Made by a program: the position numbers and the translations under genes. DNA of 64,000 nt from Mya arenaria. Taxonomy: Eukaryota > Mollusca > Bivalvia > Myida > Myidae. The notes below the pieces were generated by a model. It saw only the letters and a program-made list of their open reading frames with translations. It searched no databases and was not told where the DNA came from. Positions 12,321 to 24,724 of the stretch are shown here, piece after piece. Positions within the stretch are counted from its first letter, which is position 1. The number at the start of each line of letters is the position of its first letter. The DNA is taken from contig NC_069124.1 of assembly GCF_026914265.1 (NCBI RefSeq), forward strand, positions 55,097,589 through 55,161,588. Reading direction: 5' to 3'.

Positions 12321-15300
12321 TTATTCAGGTTTTTTCTTGGGTTCTGCTGGGTACTGGGAATTCAGGGGAACCGTATTTAGCAACATGACATGGCGCTGGT
12401 ACTGTTTACTGGCACGGAACTGGATGTCTGTCCCATGAAGACGGTCCAGCACACCAAGCACTCCAAAATTTTGGTTGAATCTGAAAAACATACATGATAT
12501 TTTTATAATACAACAATATGTAAAAAGTTAAGATTTGATAAGCTGATTCCCATATCTCAAACACCCAGTTAACCTAACATTTCTTATATTGCTTTCAAAG
12601 AACGTGGACATCCATACTTGGGTACAGACAAATAACTGTTAATTAAAGCACAGTACTAAAAGCAGCTACTTTGAAAGCTTATGTCTAGAAAATGTCTAAT
12701 CATTTCTTATATGTTTTCTTCGGGGAAATATCATGTAATTTTCACTGCTCTTACAGATTTCGGTTCCAGAGTTGCTTTTTAAAAGTTAAGTTCATAGAAC
12801 TGGGTTTAATTCGTTTCAAATGACTACATCAAAATTGCATTGACATATGATGTTGTTTTTCTCGCAAATTTCCCAATTAAGATTTTTCTTGCCCTTAAGC
12901 ATAAAGGAAACAGGAAAGTTTCGTTGCAAGATCAAAATATATAGTATGACTCATTAAAACACTGCTTTCTGTGATCAGTTAGTGAAATAAATTGCAGTTT
13001 CACACCTCTACTATACTGATGTTATGTTTTGTTGCAATTTCCTTATATGGTAAAACAATACTATGATATGTATGATATGCTAAAATAAAACTTTGGCCTA
13101 CTTGAGGTGGTGGTAATCGTGAGCCTCGGGTGAAGGCAGGAGAGGAAGGTGGTAGCCACAGTGAGAGATCGTCGTTGACAGGAATGCCAGGATGAACCAC
13201 AGCCATGCAGTTGCTGTGAAAGTATAGAAATGAAACATTCGATCTATGGGAAATAAAATAACTTCAAACAAAAGCATTATTTAACAGATATTAGTGCCAG
13301 AGTTATGTGCTTTGCTATGCATGCATGTACTGTCATTGGCAGCATGGGTACAATGTTACATTTGAGTTACATTTGAATATCTTCAATGTTTTTTTTTAAT
13401 TACTGGTAAGATAAAGCTTTTGCTTGACAATGCAGACGATGACACCAAGGCTATCAGACCATTTTCTTTTTTAAATACAGACAATGTGACATTTTAATTT
13501 GTGTATCACGTGTAACTGCTGGAGGGGTGGATATGATAGCTACAGTGGGGGATTGTGGTCAACAGCAACCGAAGGCTGAACAACAGTCACGCAGTTGCCA
13601 AGCAAGTATAGAAATTCAACTATTTGAGCTACACCATAGACATCCCCATTATACATCAGAATTTCGGACGTGACTTATAAAATGCACTTTGCACAATGTA
13701 CCAAACATTGTCACAGACCACACAGACCATAACTCCCGATGTAAACAACAGCACCCAAGTCCTCATGCACACTTAGGTTTAGAGGTACAATTCTAAAAAT
13801 GTTTTGCTCCATTATCTGATTTAATACATAGTTATAATTTAACAAATTCATTTTAATCAGTCATATCGATAATTCAGTCATGTGTATATTTCTTCATTCA
13901 ATGCTAGCATAAATAGATGATTTTGAACAACAACTAGTAATTCAACTATTTTTATACAAATAATCAAATGCCCGCAAGCATTGGTCTAGTCAATTGTTTA
14001 CCGAGCTTTTTCACATTCTGGAACTAATATATATTTATATATGTGTAACAACATATCTTTAGCCATATATTAATGCAAGAATTGGAGCGTGTTCATCAAA
14101 ACGTCTATTCGATGAGTGATCTTAAACAACATACCAAGATGTGAGGCCATGATGAGGGGCCCGAGGGTTGGCGGGAGAAAGCTGCTGATCACATGCTCCA
14201 CTGGGTGGGTATACACGGCAACAATACTTATGGGGGCCGTCCACTCATGGTGGAGCTTGTGGATGTGCTTGTACAGTCGAGGGTGGTGAAGCAGCCTGGA
14301 AAAATATTGTTTTATTTAGATCTGTTACACATTAGAAATTCACAATATGATTTATATTAAAATATAGTGCAATCTCCTTTATGTTCAATCAGAATACTAG
14401 TGATTAAAATAACCAAAAACCTTCATTTGAAAGAGGTCTTTAAATTTAAAATTTAAAATTGATTATATATCTGCAATATAAGATTCATTGCTGTATACCA
14501 CAGACGTCTTATATCCTTTAACACTCTGTCTTACCTATGTGAGTAATAGAAGCAGAACTCTTCCACAAAGGAGAATATAAGAATCTCCAGCATGACCCAG
14601 GTGAACGTTGGCAGCTCCCCGCCTATTGTCGACGACCCTCCTCGTAACTGGAAGAGGTAGGATGCCACAAAAATAAACGGCACTCCCACAACGAGCATGT
14701 TGAACACCACCTGTCTGACTGCCTTCCACAGTTTCGGCATTTCCACCTGGTAAATTACAATAAAAATTCAATTACATAATTCAAACCTCAGTTATATCGA
14801 TGACATGACTTTTGTACATCAAAGTTTCAATCAATTTTCAGAATTGCATCTTTAACCAGTTGTTTTACTATTTGTTCAGTACTCTCTGCTTTAACCAAAT
14901 TTCTTGGGACTGACTTAAGAATAAGTGCAAATTTATAGAGGATAATTGTTTGTTTCAGTGAAAATTCCCTATATATTTTATTTTAGTGAGTACTTAAACC
15001 TAGGTTAACGAGTGGCTTTGTCACATTTGAAATACTTATGGACAAGGTTAAAAAGCGTTTTAATGAAATGGCCATAGCCAAACTATTTTTTTCTTTGAAA
15101 AACAGACTAGCTAAAAATAACATTGTAAAATTATATACTTTAACATCCTCCTGTATTTTGTACTTGAGTAGACATGCTGGCACACCATAGACATCCAACA
15201 GCATAAAGAAACTGTTGCCAAGCCAAAACACTCCTTGTGTCACTACAAATGTTCCTAAAATGAAAAAGAAAATCCATTATAAATTGTAAAAGGGATTTGA

Positions 15301-17825
15301 ACAGCTGGAAGAAATGCTTCTATTGCCGTTTTGGGTTTCATATTTGATTTACAAGTTCATTTTTATTATTTAGGGTTGAAGAAAGATGAGGACAGCGACA
15401 GAGAAGTGATGAGATTCAATATTCTCTCGATTCATTCCCCTATTCAATTTCATGTTATTTAATCAAGACAATGGGCAGCACAAGCAGATGCTAATGCTTG
15501 TCTTTTTCCAGTCATCAGAGAGAATAACTTAACTTAATTGAAAGTAAATTTTAACAGGGCTTCCATTAAACATCAATGGCACCTTAGCATATTCACAACC
15601 TATATCATTATAAATACGCTAGAGTGCCGAGGATGCCATTCAAGGAAGTTTGGATGTATATTACTCCTAAGAAATAAGATTTCTGATAAAACTTACAAAG
15701 GAGAAAGCTTGGAAGTTCAAAGTAATGAATAAAATCTTAGACTTGAACTTCTATGTTTGAGAGAAAAACTTCTAAAGCTGATGACAAGGAAGCTCAAACT
15801 TTCACTTTCAAATTCTTAATGTAAGCCCCGAACTGTAAAATATAAAACAGAGTTATGGGTCTTTCTACATAAAGTAAAATTCCGGTCGTTCGAACAAGCG
15901 GTCGTTCGGGAACCGGCAGTCCCTCGAGGCTGGAGCTTGGTCCCAAACATTTTTCCTTCTTTTTTCATATAAGTATACCAACTCTGCATCGAAACCTAAG
16001 TATGTCGAGGAGTCGAGCAATATAGTCTGTCCCAAGTGCATAAATAATGCACAAAACCTTATGGCTCCCTAGAGGTAATAATTTCACACTTTTATTCCAA
16101 AATAAACTAACAATAGCTAGGTGTTAAATTTTTCGCAAGTTGTAAAAATTGCAATTAAAGTTGAAAGGCAATTTGATAAGGTGTGAAAACCCATTTATGC
16201 ATGACCGATAGTAGTTGATAAGGGCATTTAAGAAGTTTATGAGGAGAAGTTAATTGTGGGAAATCTAAATGAGTAATAAAAATATGAATAAGCGCTACTA
16301 TATCGAGCCAACATCGGAATCTCTGAAAAGAATTCCTGCTTGTCACTTTGCTTTTCAATATGGCAATTTTGTAAAAAAATAAACATTTGTATTTATTCAT
16401 TTATCGATATATCTTTTACATTTTACATTTAGTATACTTTCAATATACGACAGCCTTTGAACATATGAGCAATTTCCACAAAGCAACACATATTCGGTGT
16501 CTTAAAACAGTCGGTTTGACGGCTTCAAACTTAAAATACGAGAGAGAAAAACGTGTGCATGATTCAAAAACATTTCTGCGAAGATATGCTTGAGTAAGTG
16601 AACAATTTATGAACTGGATCATAACTACCGATGAAACCTGACACTAAATGTGCTTAATGCGATATCCACGTTTTCTAGAGGTATGTATTCGAATGTTTAT
16701 ACACAGTGGATTATGCGCCATGAAAAGTGTGTCAGTGATGATGAGAAACACTTCGAAAAAAATGTGACGCTTTATGAGCGCAACGTGATTGAAGTCATTG
16801 GACATCGCCGGTTGGGTTCATGTCATGGATTGTAATTCAGTGAATTTTTTATGTTTTGCTCTGATAATTTTAGGAAATATAACGTATATGTGATATGTAT
16901 TGTATTTAAAGTTTCTATGTTGTATGTGCAACGATATATAAATTATTAAAAAAAGTCCACGTGATTCTAGATCAACCCTCGTACACTTAAAGATATTTCA
17001 TAACAAACTGGAAAATTGAAATTTGGGTCGTTCGAAACATCGGTTCCCTCGAGGTTTTGGCTCGGTCCCCGGCGTCCTCGAGCGATCGCAGTTTTACTGT
17101 ATGTGTATTATCTCTGGCAATGGTGTTATTTAAATATCTTGAACCCTTTTTTGGTTAAGGCTGATGCGAAGAGCTTTTAAATACCAACAAAGACACCTGG
17201 AAGGCATTACCTGGACATTTTTTTCTTCCATAAACAGACAACTTAATATTATTATAAAGTTAATTATATATCTCAGAGAGTGAAATCATTCACAATTAGT
17301 TAAATCATTTATGACTCCATGAATAAATGATCCATTACCAATACAGCAGAACCAGAAGTCATTCTCCTTTCCCCAGTGTGTGTACATGTAATCCCAGCAG
17401 CTCTGCCAGAAACTTCCCGTGGCACCCCACAGACGATGGATTTGCCTGGAAATTGAAATACAGGTATAACAGGTATTTTTAGTTTTACATTCACCTAAAC
17501 AAGTGTTTATTTTCTTGTACAACAGTCAATATTCAAACATTCTAAAAGGAACACACATATATATTTCAAATCAATTGGCAAAAAAAAACAACAGTAGGTG
17601 ACAAAATAAAATAAAACGATAATTCTATTTAACATTTACCTGGTACTGTACCTACCAATGAAATGAATTTCGAGCAGCAGCAAATACCAGAAGGCATGAA
17701 CCCATAATATACAGGGCTTTCTTCACAGAGTCCATTATTCGCCCCATCTTAGGGCCCTTGCTCTGGCTCTGGCTCACCTCTGCTGGCAACCCCAAAGCTT
17801 CTGATGTGTCTCTTAAGTCAGCCAT
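12321..17825 (-). CDS. FAXDC2: FAXDC2-like fatty acid hydroxylase, copy A
   Basis: Seven exons on the minus strand: 17656-17825, 17339-17445, 15139-15254, 14535-14746, 14135-14295, 13102-13213, 12321-12480. All have GT-AG borders and matching phases and give 345 residues from MADLRDTSEALGL to KKKPE. The protein has several hydrophobic segments and the diiron histidine boxes of the sterol desaturase/fatty acid hydroxylase family: HRLLHH (201-206), HKLHH (214-218) and HDYHH (287-291). The order and the ELPTF and SHCGYH motifs fit FAXDC2, an ER membrane enzyme related to C4-sterol methyl oxidase. The family oxidises sterol or lipid carbons with O2 and cytochrome b5; the substrate here is unknown. 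No stop or frameshift breaks it. Exon 5 differs from copy B at five residues. A 1.2-kb MITE sits in intron 2 and a LINE about 430 bp upstream of the start codon. Confidence 0.93.
15872..17099. mobile_element. 1.2-kb TA-flanked MITE, pogo/Tigger-like ends
   Basis: The left end is AAGTAAAATTCCGGTCG; the right end read inward is CAGTAAAACTGCGATCG. Both are followed by TCGAG- and CCGG-rich subterminal sequence. TA flanks both sides (15870-15871, 17100-17101). Copy B has the intact empty site, CCATATGTGTATT, near 36845. The inside holds only short open frames (16387-16593, 16650-16835) with no recognisable transposase, so it is non-autonomous. It lies in intron 2 of FAXDC2-like copy A. Confidence 0.85.
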
Positions 17826-18256
17826 TTTTGCTGTAATGAAGAAATTAAGATCAGATAGAACTGTTTTGTTTATTTGTTGTTTTAAAGTTTATCTTTATAC
17901 TTTAATAATAACCCTTTAGTCATAAAAATGTTGGCACTTAATATTAGTTTTTATATATAATTATCATATTTTTAATCAAAACATCAATTATTATTTTCAA
18001 ACATTTATTGAAGTTCAAAATGCAGCAGGTCATTTTCATGTTCACTACATGTCTTAGTTGATAATGATTGTCAAGTTGATATGTGTGCAAATAACAGTGA
18101 TCAAAATCATTTGTTATTGCAGATTTTGAAATTACATACAATCATGTATGTCTAAGCTCCACTGGCTCCAATTTTTCTTACAAGCTTAAGCTATAATCTA
18201 TAAAATGTGACCTGTTTCTCAGGTACTGAGTGACTGACTGCGCAAATAAGAAAGAA

Positions 18257-18308
<52 letters not shown>

Positions 18309-18957
18309 TCTTTATTTAGAGAAGGTATAAACGCATTATGACATAATTACAGGTTCAACCATAACAACATTATATTTACAATAAAAAAAAAACAAAAAAC
18401 AAAAAACAAAATGCATTTGGTAAATCATAAAACATCTGCATCGCACTTATACATTCGTATACAAGAACCATTGATGTTTTGGATGTAATTATTCTATACA
18501 AATCCTGTTTAATTAACATAACAATTTAAGTTATTTCAATATACATCATGTACACGCCGACAGACACTCAATAAAACACAACAATTTATAAAACAACAGT
18601 TATTTCAATCTTTAAGATAATGAAAAGATAATATACCTTTTTGAAAATAATGATATGCACATTTCAAGAGGTGCACTTTGTAATTATGCTTAAATGTGTT
18701 TAACTTTTTTGCATTTCGTATTTCATCCGGAATAGTATTCCAAACCTTCATACTGTAGTACGAAAAGGAATCCATGAAATAGTTAGTTCGCGGTGTTTGT
18801 ATCAATATATATGCAAAAAGCTACAGAAACATGCTCAGTAGCAAAACGTTTAAACATAAACCCGGTTTAGTGGCAATGGGCAAACGCCAAAGACATAGAA
18901 CACAAAATCACAAACAAGAAACATACAAAATCTACAAACAGCACAGTACATAAATAC

Positions 18958-18988
<31 letters not shown>

Positions 18989-19481
18989 TTGGTATGTTTA
19001 TCAAGAGTTGTTAACCCCAAAGCTTCTGATGTGTCTCTTAAGTCAGCCATTTTTGCTGTAATGAAGAAATTAAGATCAGATAGAACTGTTTTGTTTATTT
19101 GTTGTTTTAAAGTTTATCTTTATACTTTAATAATAACCCTTTAGTCATAAAAATGTTGGCACTTAATATTAGTTTTTATATATAATTATCATATTTTTAA
19201 TCAAAACATCAATTATCATTTTCAAACATTTATTGAAGTTCAAAATGCTGCAGGTCATTTTCATGTTCACTACATGTCTTAGTTGATAATGATTGTCAAG
19301 TTGATATGTGTGCAAATAACAGTGATCAAAATCATTTGTTATTGCAGATTTTGAAATTACATACAATCATGTATGTCTAAGCTCCACTGGCTCCAATTTT
19401 TCTTACAAGCTTAAGCTATAATCTATAAAATGTGACCTGTTTCTCAGGTACTGAGTGACTGACTGCGCAAATAAGAAAGAA

Positions 19482-19530
<49 letters not shown>

Positions 19531-20175
19531 TCTTTATTTAGAGAAGGTATAGACGCATTATGACATAATTACAGGTTCAACCATAACAACATCATATTTA
19601 CAATGAAGAAAAACAAACAAACAAAAACAAAATGCATTTGGTAAATCATAAAACATCTGCATCGCACTTATACATTCGTATACAAGAACCATTGATGTTT
19701 TGGATGTAATTATTCTATACAAATCCTGTTTAATTAACATAACAATTTAAGTTATTTCAATATACATCATGTACACGCCGACAGACACTCAATAAAACAC
19801 AACAATTTATAAAACAACAGTTATTTCAATCTTTAAGATAATGAAAAGATTATATACCTTTTTGAAACTAATGATATGCACATTTCAAGTGGTGCACTTT
19901 GTAATTATGCTTAAATGTGTTTAACTTTTTTGCATTTCGTATTTCATCCGGAATAGTATTCCAAACCTTCATACTGTAGCACGAAAAGGAATCCATGAAA
20001 TAGTTAGTTCGCGGTGTTTGTATCAATATATATGCAAAAAGCTACAGAAACATGCTCAGTAGCAAAAAGTTTAAACATAAACCCGGTTTAGTGGCAATGG
20101 GCAAACGCCAAAGACATAGAACACAAAATCACAAATAAGAAACATAGAACAGCACATAAATCTACAAACAGCACA

Positions 20176-20225
<50 letters not shown>

Positions 20226-20716
20226 GGTATGTTTATCAAGAATTGTTAACCCCAAAGCTTCTGATGTGTCTCTTAAGTCAGCCATTTTTGCTGTAATGAA
20301 GAAATTAAGATCAGATAGAACTGTGTTGTTTATTTGTTGTTTTAAAGGTTATCTTTATAGTTTAATAATAACCCTTTAGTCATAAAAATGTTGGCACTTA
20401 ATATTAGTTTTTATATATAATTATCATATTTTTAATCAAAACATCAATTATCATTTTCAAACATTTATTGAAGTTCAAAATGCTGCAGGTCATTTTCATG
20501 TTCACTACATGTCTTAGTTGATAATGATTGTCAAGTTGATATGTGTGCAAATAACAGTGATCAAAATCATTTGTTATTGCAGATTTTGAAATTACATACA
20601 ATCATGTATGTCTAAGCTCCACTGGCTCCAATTTTTCTTACAAGCTTAAGCTATAATCTATAAAATGTGACCTGTTTCTCAGGTACTGAGTGACTGACTG
20701 CGCAAATAAGAAAGAA

Positions 20717-20717
<1 letters not shown>
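17789..20717. repeat. Tandem units of exon 1, 5' flank and LINE end
   Basis: A unit of about 1,224-1,235 bp starts at 17789, 19013 and 20248. Each begins with the first 13 codons of the FAXDC2-like gene (minus strand, MADLRDTSEALGL), then carries the gene's 5' flank (about 430 bp), a (TAA)n tail and the 3' end of a LINE. In the first two units the LINE is cut at about 18806 and 20030 and followed by about 200 bp of other sequence with a (TA)n run (18959-18984; 20178-20222). The third unit runs on into the full LINE. The two outer ATG copies (19048-19050 and 20283-20285) lack the rest of exon 1 and its donor. A nearly identical 65-codon open frame repeats at 17944, 19169 and 20404; it is flank sequence, not a gene. 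Confidence 0.9.
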
Positions 20718-20762
<45 letters not shown>

Positions 20763-23700
20763 TCTTTACTTAGAGAAGGCATAGACACATTATGACATAA
20801 TTACAGGTTCAACCATAACAACATCATAATTACAATGAAGAAAAACAAACCAACAAAAACAAAATGCATTTGGTAAATCATAAAACATCTGCATCGCACT
20901 TACACATTCGTATACAAGAACTATTGATGTTTTGAATGTAATAATTCTATACAAATCCTGTTTAATTGACATAACAATTTAAGTTATTTCAATATACATC
21001 ATGTATACGCCGACAGACACTCAATAAAACACAACAATTTATAAAACAACAGTTATTTCCATCTTTAAGATAATGAAAAGATGATATACCTTTTTGAAAC
21101 TAATGATATGCACATTTCAAGAGGTGCACTTTGTAATTATGCTTAAATGTGTTTAACTTTTTTGCATTTCGTATTTCACCCGGAATAGTATTCCAAACCT
21201 TCATACTGTAGTTCGAAAAGGAATCCATGAAATAGTTAATTCGCGGTGTTTGTATCAAAACTAAATATTGGTTTGAAGTTGATCTTAGAGAATAGCGTTC
21301 ATTATTTGCAAAGATGAGCAATTCAGACATATACCTCGGGGCCTTTCCATTCAGGGTATTATAGACAAGGGTTGCACAGTGATATTTACACCTGTCTGTA
21401 AACTGAAGTTCTTTATGTGCATTAAAGATGATCGTTTAGGAATTTTAAGAATGATTATTGCAGCCCTATTTTGCAAGGATTTAACTTTATGTAAGTAATT
21501 TGAGTTTCCTTTACCCCAAATATGACAACAATAATCTAAAATTGGAAGAATATATGCATTGTAAAACAAACGTTTCATCTCATCATTGAGGTAGGACAAT
21601 ATACGTTTCAAAAGTGAGGTTTTACAATTGATTTTTTGCAAACAATTTCTATTTGCGGACGCCATTTTAGGTTATTATATATAGAGATTCCAAGTAGTTT
21701 TTGCACAGTCACATTTTCTAATGCTGTTCCATCGATTGTAAGATTTAATTTACTAACTTGTTTTGTTTTATATATAATTCCGATAACCATACACTTGGCA
21801 TTAGAGGGATGCAATGACATGTTATTTATTTGGCACCAATCGACAAAGAGATTAAGATGTCGTTGTAGTTTACTTTAAATGGTGTTTATATTACTACCGA
21901 TTTCATGCAATGTTGAGTCATCTGCAAATAAATCGATGTTTATATTCGTATTACAAAGCGCAATTTCATTGATATATATATAAGAAACAGTAGTGGACCA
22001 AGAATGGATCCCTGGGGTACTCCTGATGATATTGGCAGCAAGACAGACTGTATGTTTCCGACATTAACTAATTGTTTTCTATAAGATAAGTAGGATTTAA
22101 AATACTTTATCAAATTTTCAGAAAAATGATACAAGTTTAATTTATGTATTAGTATTTTATGATCCACTAAATCAAATGCCTTTCGTAGGTCTAGAAAGAC
22201 AGCACATTTTTATTTATAACAATTTTGCCACTGTCAATATCTTTTACCCATGCATCTATTAAACTTGTTAACGCTGTACAACAGGAATGGTTTTACCTAA
22301 ATCCAGACTGTTTAGTGTGTATAATGTTTGTAGAATTGAAGTAATCTTGAACTTGGTTTGCAATGTGCCTTTCAAATATTTTTGATATTGTTGGCAATAT
22401 CGAAATTGGACGATATTTACTTGGATCATCTTTACATCCTAATTTAAACAATGGTAATACACGTGCAGTTTTCAAAGAGTATGGAAATATTCCGTTCATG
22501 ATACTCTTATTTATAATAGACGCAATGCATGGTGTGATGAAGTCACCGCAATGTTTAATTACTCTTGGGCCAATCTTATCTATCCCAGTTGATTTACTTA
22601 TATCAAGTTTATCAATGATCTGTTTTACCTCAAGTGGTGATATATAATTCAATTCGAACGTTTTGTGCCCTAATTTAACGTTTAGGTCGTATTTCAGTTT
22701 ACTAAAACGTTCGGGTTTAAAGGACGTTTTTTCTATTATATTTGATATATTGGTAAAGTGATTGTTAAGTTCATTAACAATATTGAGTCCTCCAGAAACT
22801 TCTCTATCACCAATTTGTAGTTGCTCCGGGAAAATTATCTTCCTATTTTTTCCAAATGAGAAATATCCTTTAAATTCTTCCAGATAAAGCTTGAATCCTT
22901 TTTATCCTTCACCACTTGATTAAAAAATGCCTTCTTACTTTTTTTAATTAAGGCTGTAATTTTATTTCTTAATATCTTATATTTGTCGTGTTCACCATTT
23001 CTATGGTACTCGTCTCTTTCAAATATCATTGTTTTTATTTCATCAGTAAACCAGTTAGGTTGAAAATCATGTATTACTCTTTTTTGCTTAATAGGAGCAT
23101 GTTTAGATAATACTTGATTTACAATAGAATAAAATACATTTAAAGCATCGTTCGGATTGACTATTGTTTCAATCATATCAACTCCTGATGAAATAAGATC
23201 ATTTTGAAATGACTGTTCATTGAAATTCTTAAAACATCGGTAAGATATCGGTTTGTGATCAATTCGTTCAAAAATTTTAAATTATTTATCTTATGTCTAG
23301 TGAAACATATTGGAAAGTGATCACTTAATGATAATGGTGTAACATGAACGTTAAGCACGTTTTTAATCAAATTTGTATAAATATGGTCAATTATCGTTGA
23401 TGATTTTTTCGTTACCCTAGTCGGTGTTGTAACGATATTTTTCAATTCGTATTTCACTGTAAAGTGAGACCATTTAGTATTGTCGTATTTTTTATCACTA
23501 AAGTGATTAATGTTAAAATCACCAAGAATATAATACTCTACATTAATTTACTAGTATCGGCAATGTCCCCTTGTGAGTCATACATGTCAATCCGCATTTG
23601 ACTCGAGTTTGGGGGACGATAAACAAAATTTACTAAAAACGATTTACATTGTTTTCCAATTATTTCTAACCAAATCGATTCAATATCAGCATACTCTATA

Positions 23701-23838
23701 TCATGTCGTCTATTATAGCTTATATGATCTTGTATATAGACTAAAAGTCCGCCACCCTTTTTATGGGAACGGTCTCTCCTCTCGAAAATGTAATGTGTTA
23801 TATGACGCAATTCATTCTGTTTATTTTCTGTTAAATCG
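20718..23838 (-). mobile_element. LINE, 5'-truncated, CR1/L2/Jockey-type
   Basis: A non-LTR retrotransposon read on the minus strand. From 23838 downward it encodes the end of an apurinic endonuclease domain (GGGLLVYIQDHI, FVNFVYRPPNSS-like, then SDHFPI near 23310), a linker (22835-23176), reverse transcriptase (SKSTGIDKIGPRVIK, YRPISILPTISKIFE near 22390, SGVPQGSILGPLLFL near 22000, FADD near 21925), and the C-terminal part ending near 21100. The 3' end carries a (TAA)n/(TTA)n microsatellite at about 20720-20762. It begins inside the endonuclease, so it is 5'-truncated, and several frame breaks split the ORF. The flank resumes at 23839 in perfect register with segment B, so B holds the empty site. 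The clade is inferred from motif style. Confidence 0.9.
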
Positions 23839-24092
23839 TTATAGATTTTGACCTTCGCCTGGATAAAATATGCGATATACGTCTACGCAATACTTTTTCA
23901 TAGATTCAAACGCAAAGAGTGATATGAATAATGTGAAAAGAGTAGGGATGCCAAACCTTCAGCAGGAATAAATTATTCTTGCAATGCTTAACTCTTCGTT
24001 CAATATAAATCTTTCCACAACGAACTGTCAATTTCGAAATGATAAAAAAGTATTTTGCTCGTTGTCATCCCAGATTGAAAACCCCGTACACA
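23839..24092. other. Resumed 5' flank of copy A
   Basis: Noncoding sequence matching 37997-38254 of segment B. In B it directly follows the block that in A ends at 18256. Confidence 0.85.
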
Positions 24093-24094
24093 GG

Positions 24095-24640
24095 GGCACT
24101 TATCTTGTAAATAAGTCAGGTCCGGCTGCGAATGTAACAGCAAATTGTGCTGGGCACATATCTTGTAGATAAGTCAGGTCGGGCTGCGAATGTAACAGCA
24201 AATTGTGCGGCACATATCTAGTAAATAGGTCAGGTACGGCTTCGAATATAACAGCAACTTGTGCTAGGCACATATCTTGTAAATAAGTCAGGTCCGGCTT
24301 CGAATATAACAGCAACTTATGCTAGGCACATATCTTGTAAATAAGTCAGGTCGGGCTGCGAATATAACAGCAACTTGTGCTAGGCACATATCTTGTAAAT
24401 AAGTCAGGTACGGCTTCGAATTTAACAGCAACTTGTGCTAGGCACATATTTTGTAAATAAGTCAGGTCCGGCTGCGAATGTAACAGCAAATTGTGCTAGG
24501 CCAGATCTTACAAATGATCAGTATGTCACAGTCAATTGTGTTGTTCACATATCTTGCAAATGATCAGGTCGGCTGCGTATGTCACAGCAAGTTGTGCTCG
24601 GCACATATCTTGCAAATGATCAGTATGTCACAGCAAATTG
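24095..24640. repeat. 58-bp tandem array
   Basis: The word TATCTTGTAAATAAGTCAGG recurs at 24101, 24159, 24215, 24273, 24331, 24389 and 24447, with degenerate copies near 24505, 24550 and 24605. The period is 58 bp (56 once). It is absent from the equivalent position of segment B. Its right end abuts the second LINE. Confidence 0.95.
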
Positions 24641-24724
24641 TGTTGTTCACATAAACGTGTAAATAGCGAGCTTGGCAGAATAAAGCGTGACGTTGATAAT
24701 AAATTCGATTCTTTCAAAGAGTCC

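Larger units (their letters stand above)
10336..24092. repeat. Segmental duplicate A, with insertions
   Basis: Homology with 31617-38254 starts at the words AACACA...CATCATATCACAGAC and runs through the 3' flank, all seven FAXDC2-like exons and introns, and the 5' flank to about 18256. It then resumes at 23839 (CGTTATAGATTTTGACC) and ends at about 24092 (GATTGAAAACCCCGTA). Material found only in A is a 177-bp TTAA MITE, a 1.2-kb TA MITE, and the LINE-derived block 18257-23838. Confidence 0.9.

Noticed and set aside
17944-20601. Repeated 65-codon open frame (MYVISKSAITNDFDHCY...) present three times on the minus strand
   Set aside because: Conservation comes from the tandem DNA duplication of the FAXDC2 5' flank; the B segment has the same flank without an equivalent intact frame.
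24095-24640. CRISPR-like regular spacing
   Set aside because: The units are contiguous 58-bp monomers without unique spacers, in an animal genome; a minisatellite.
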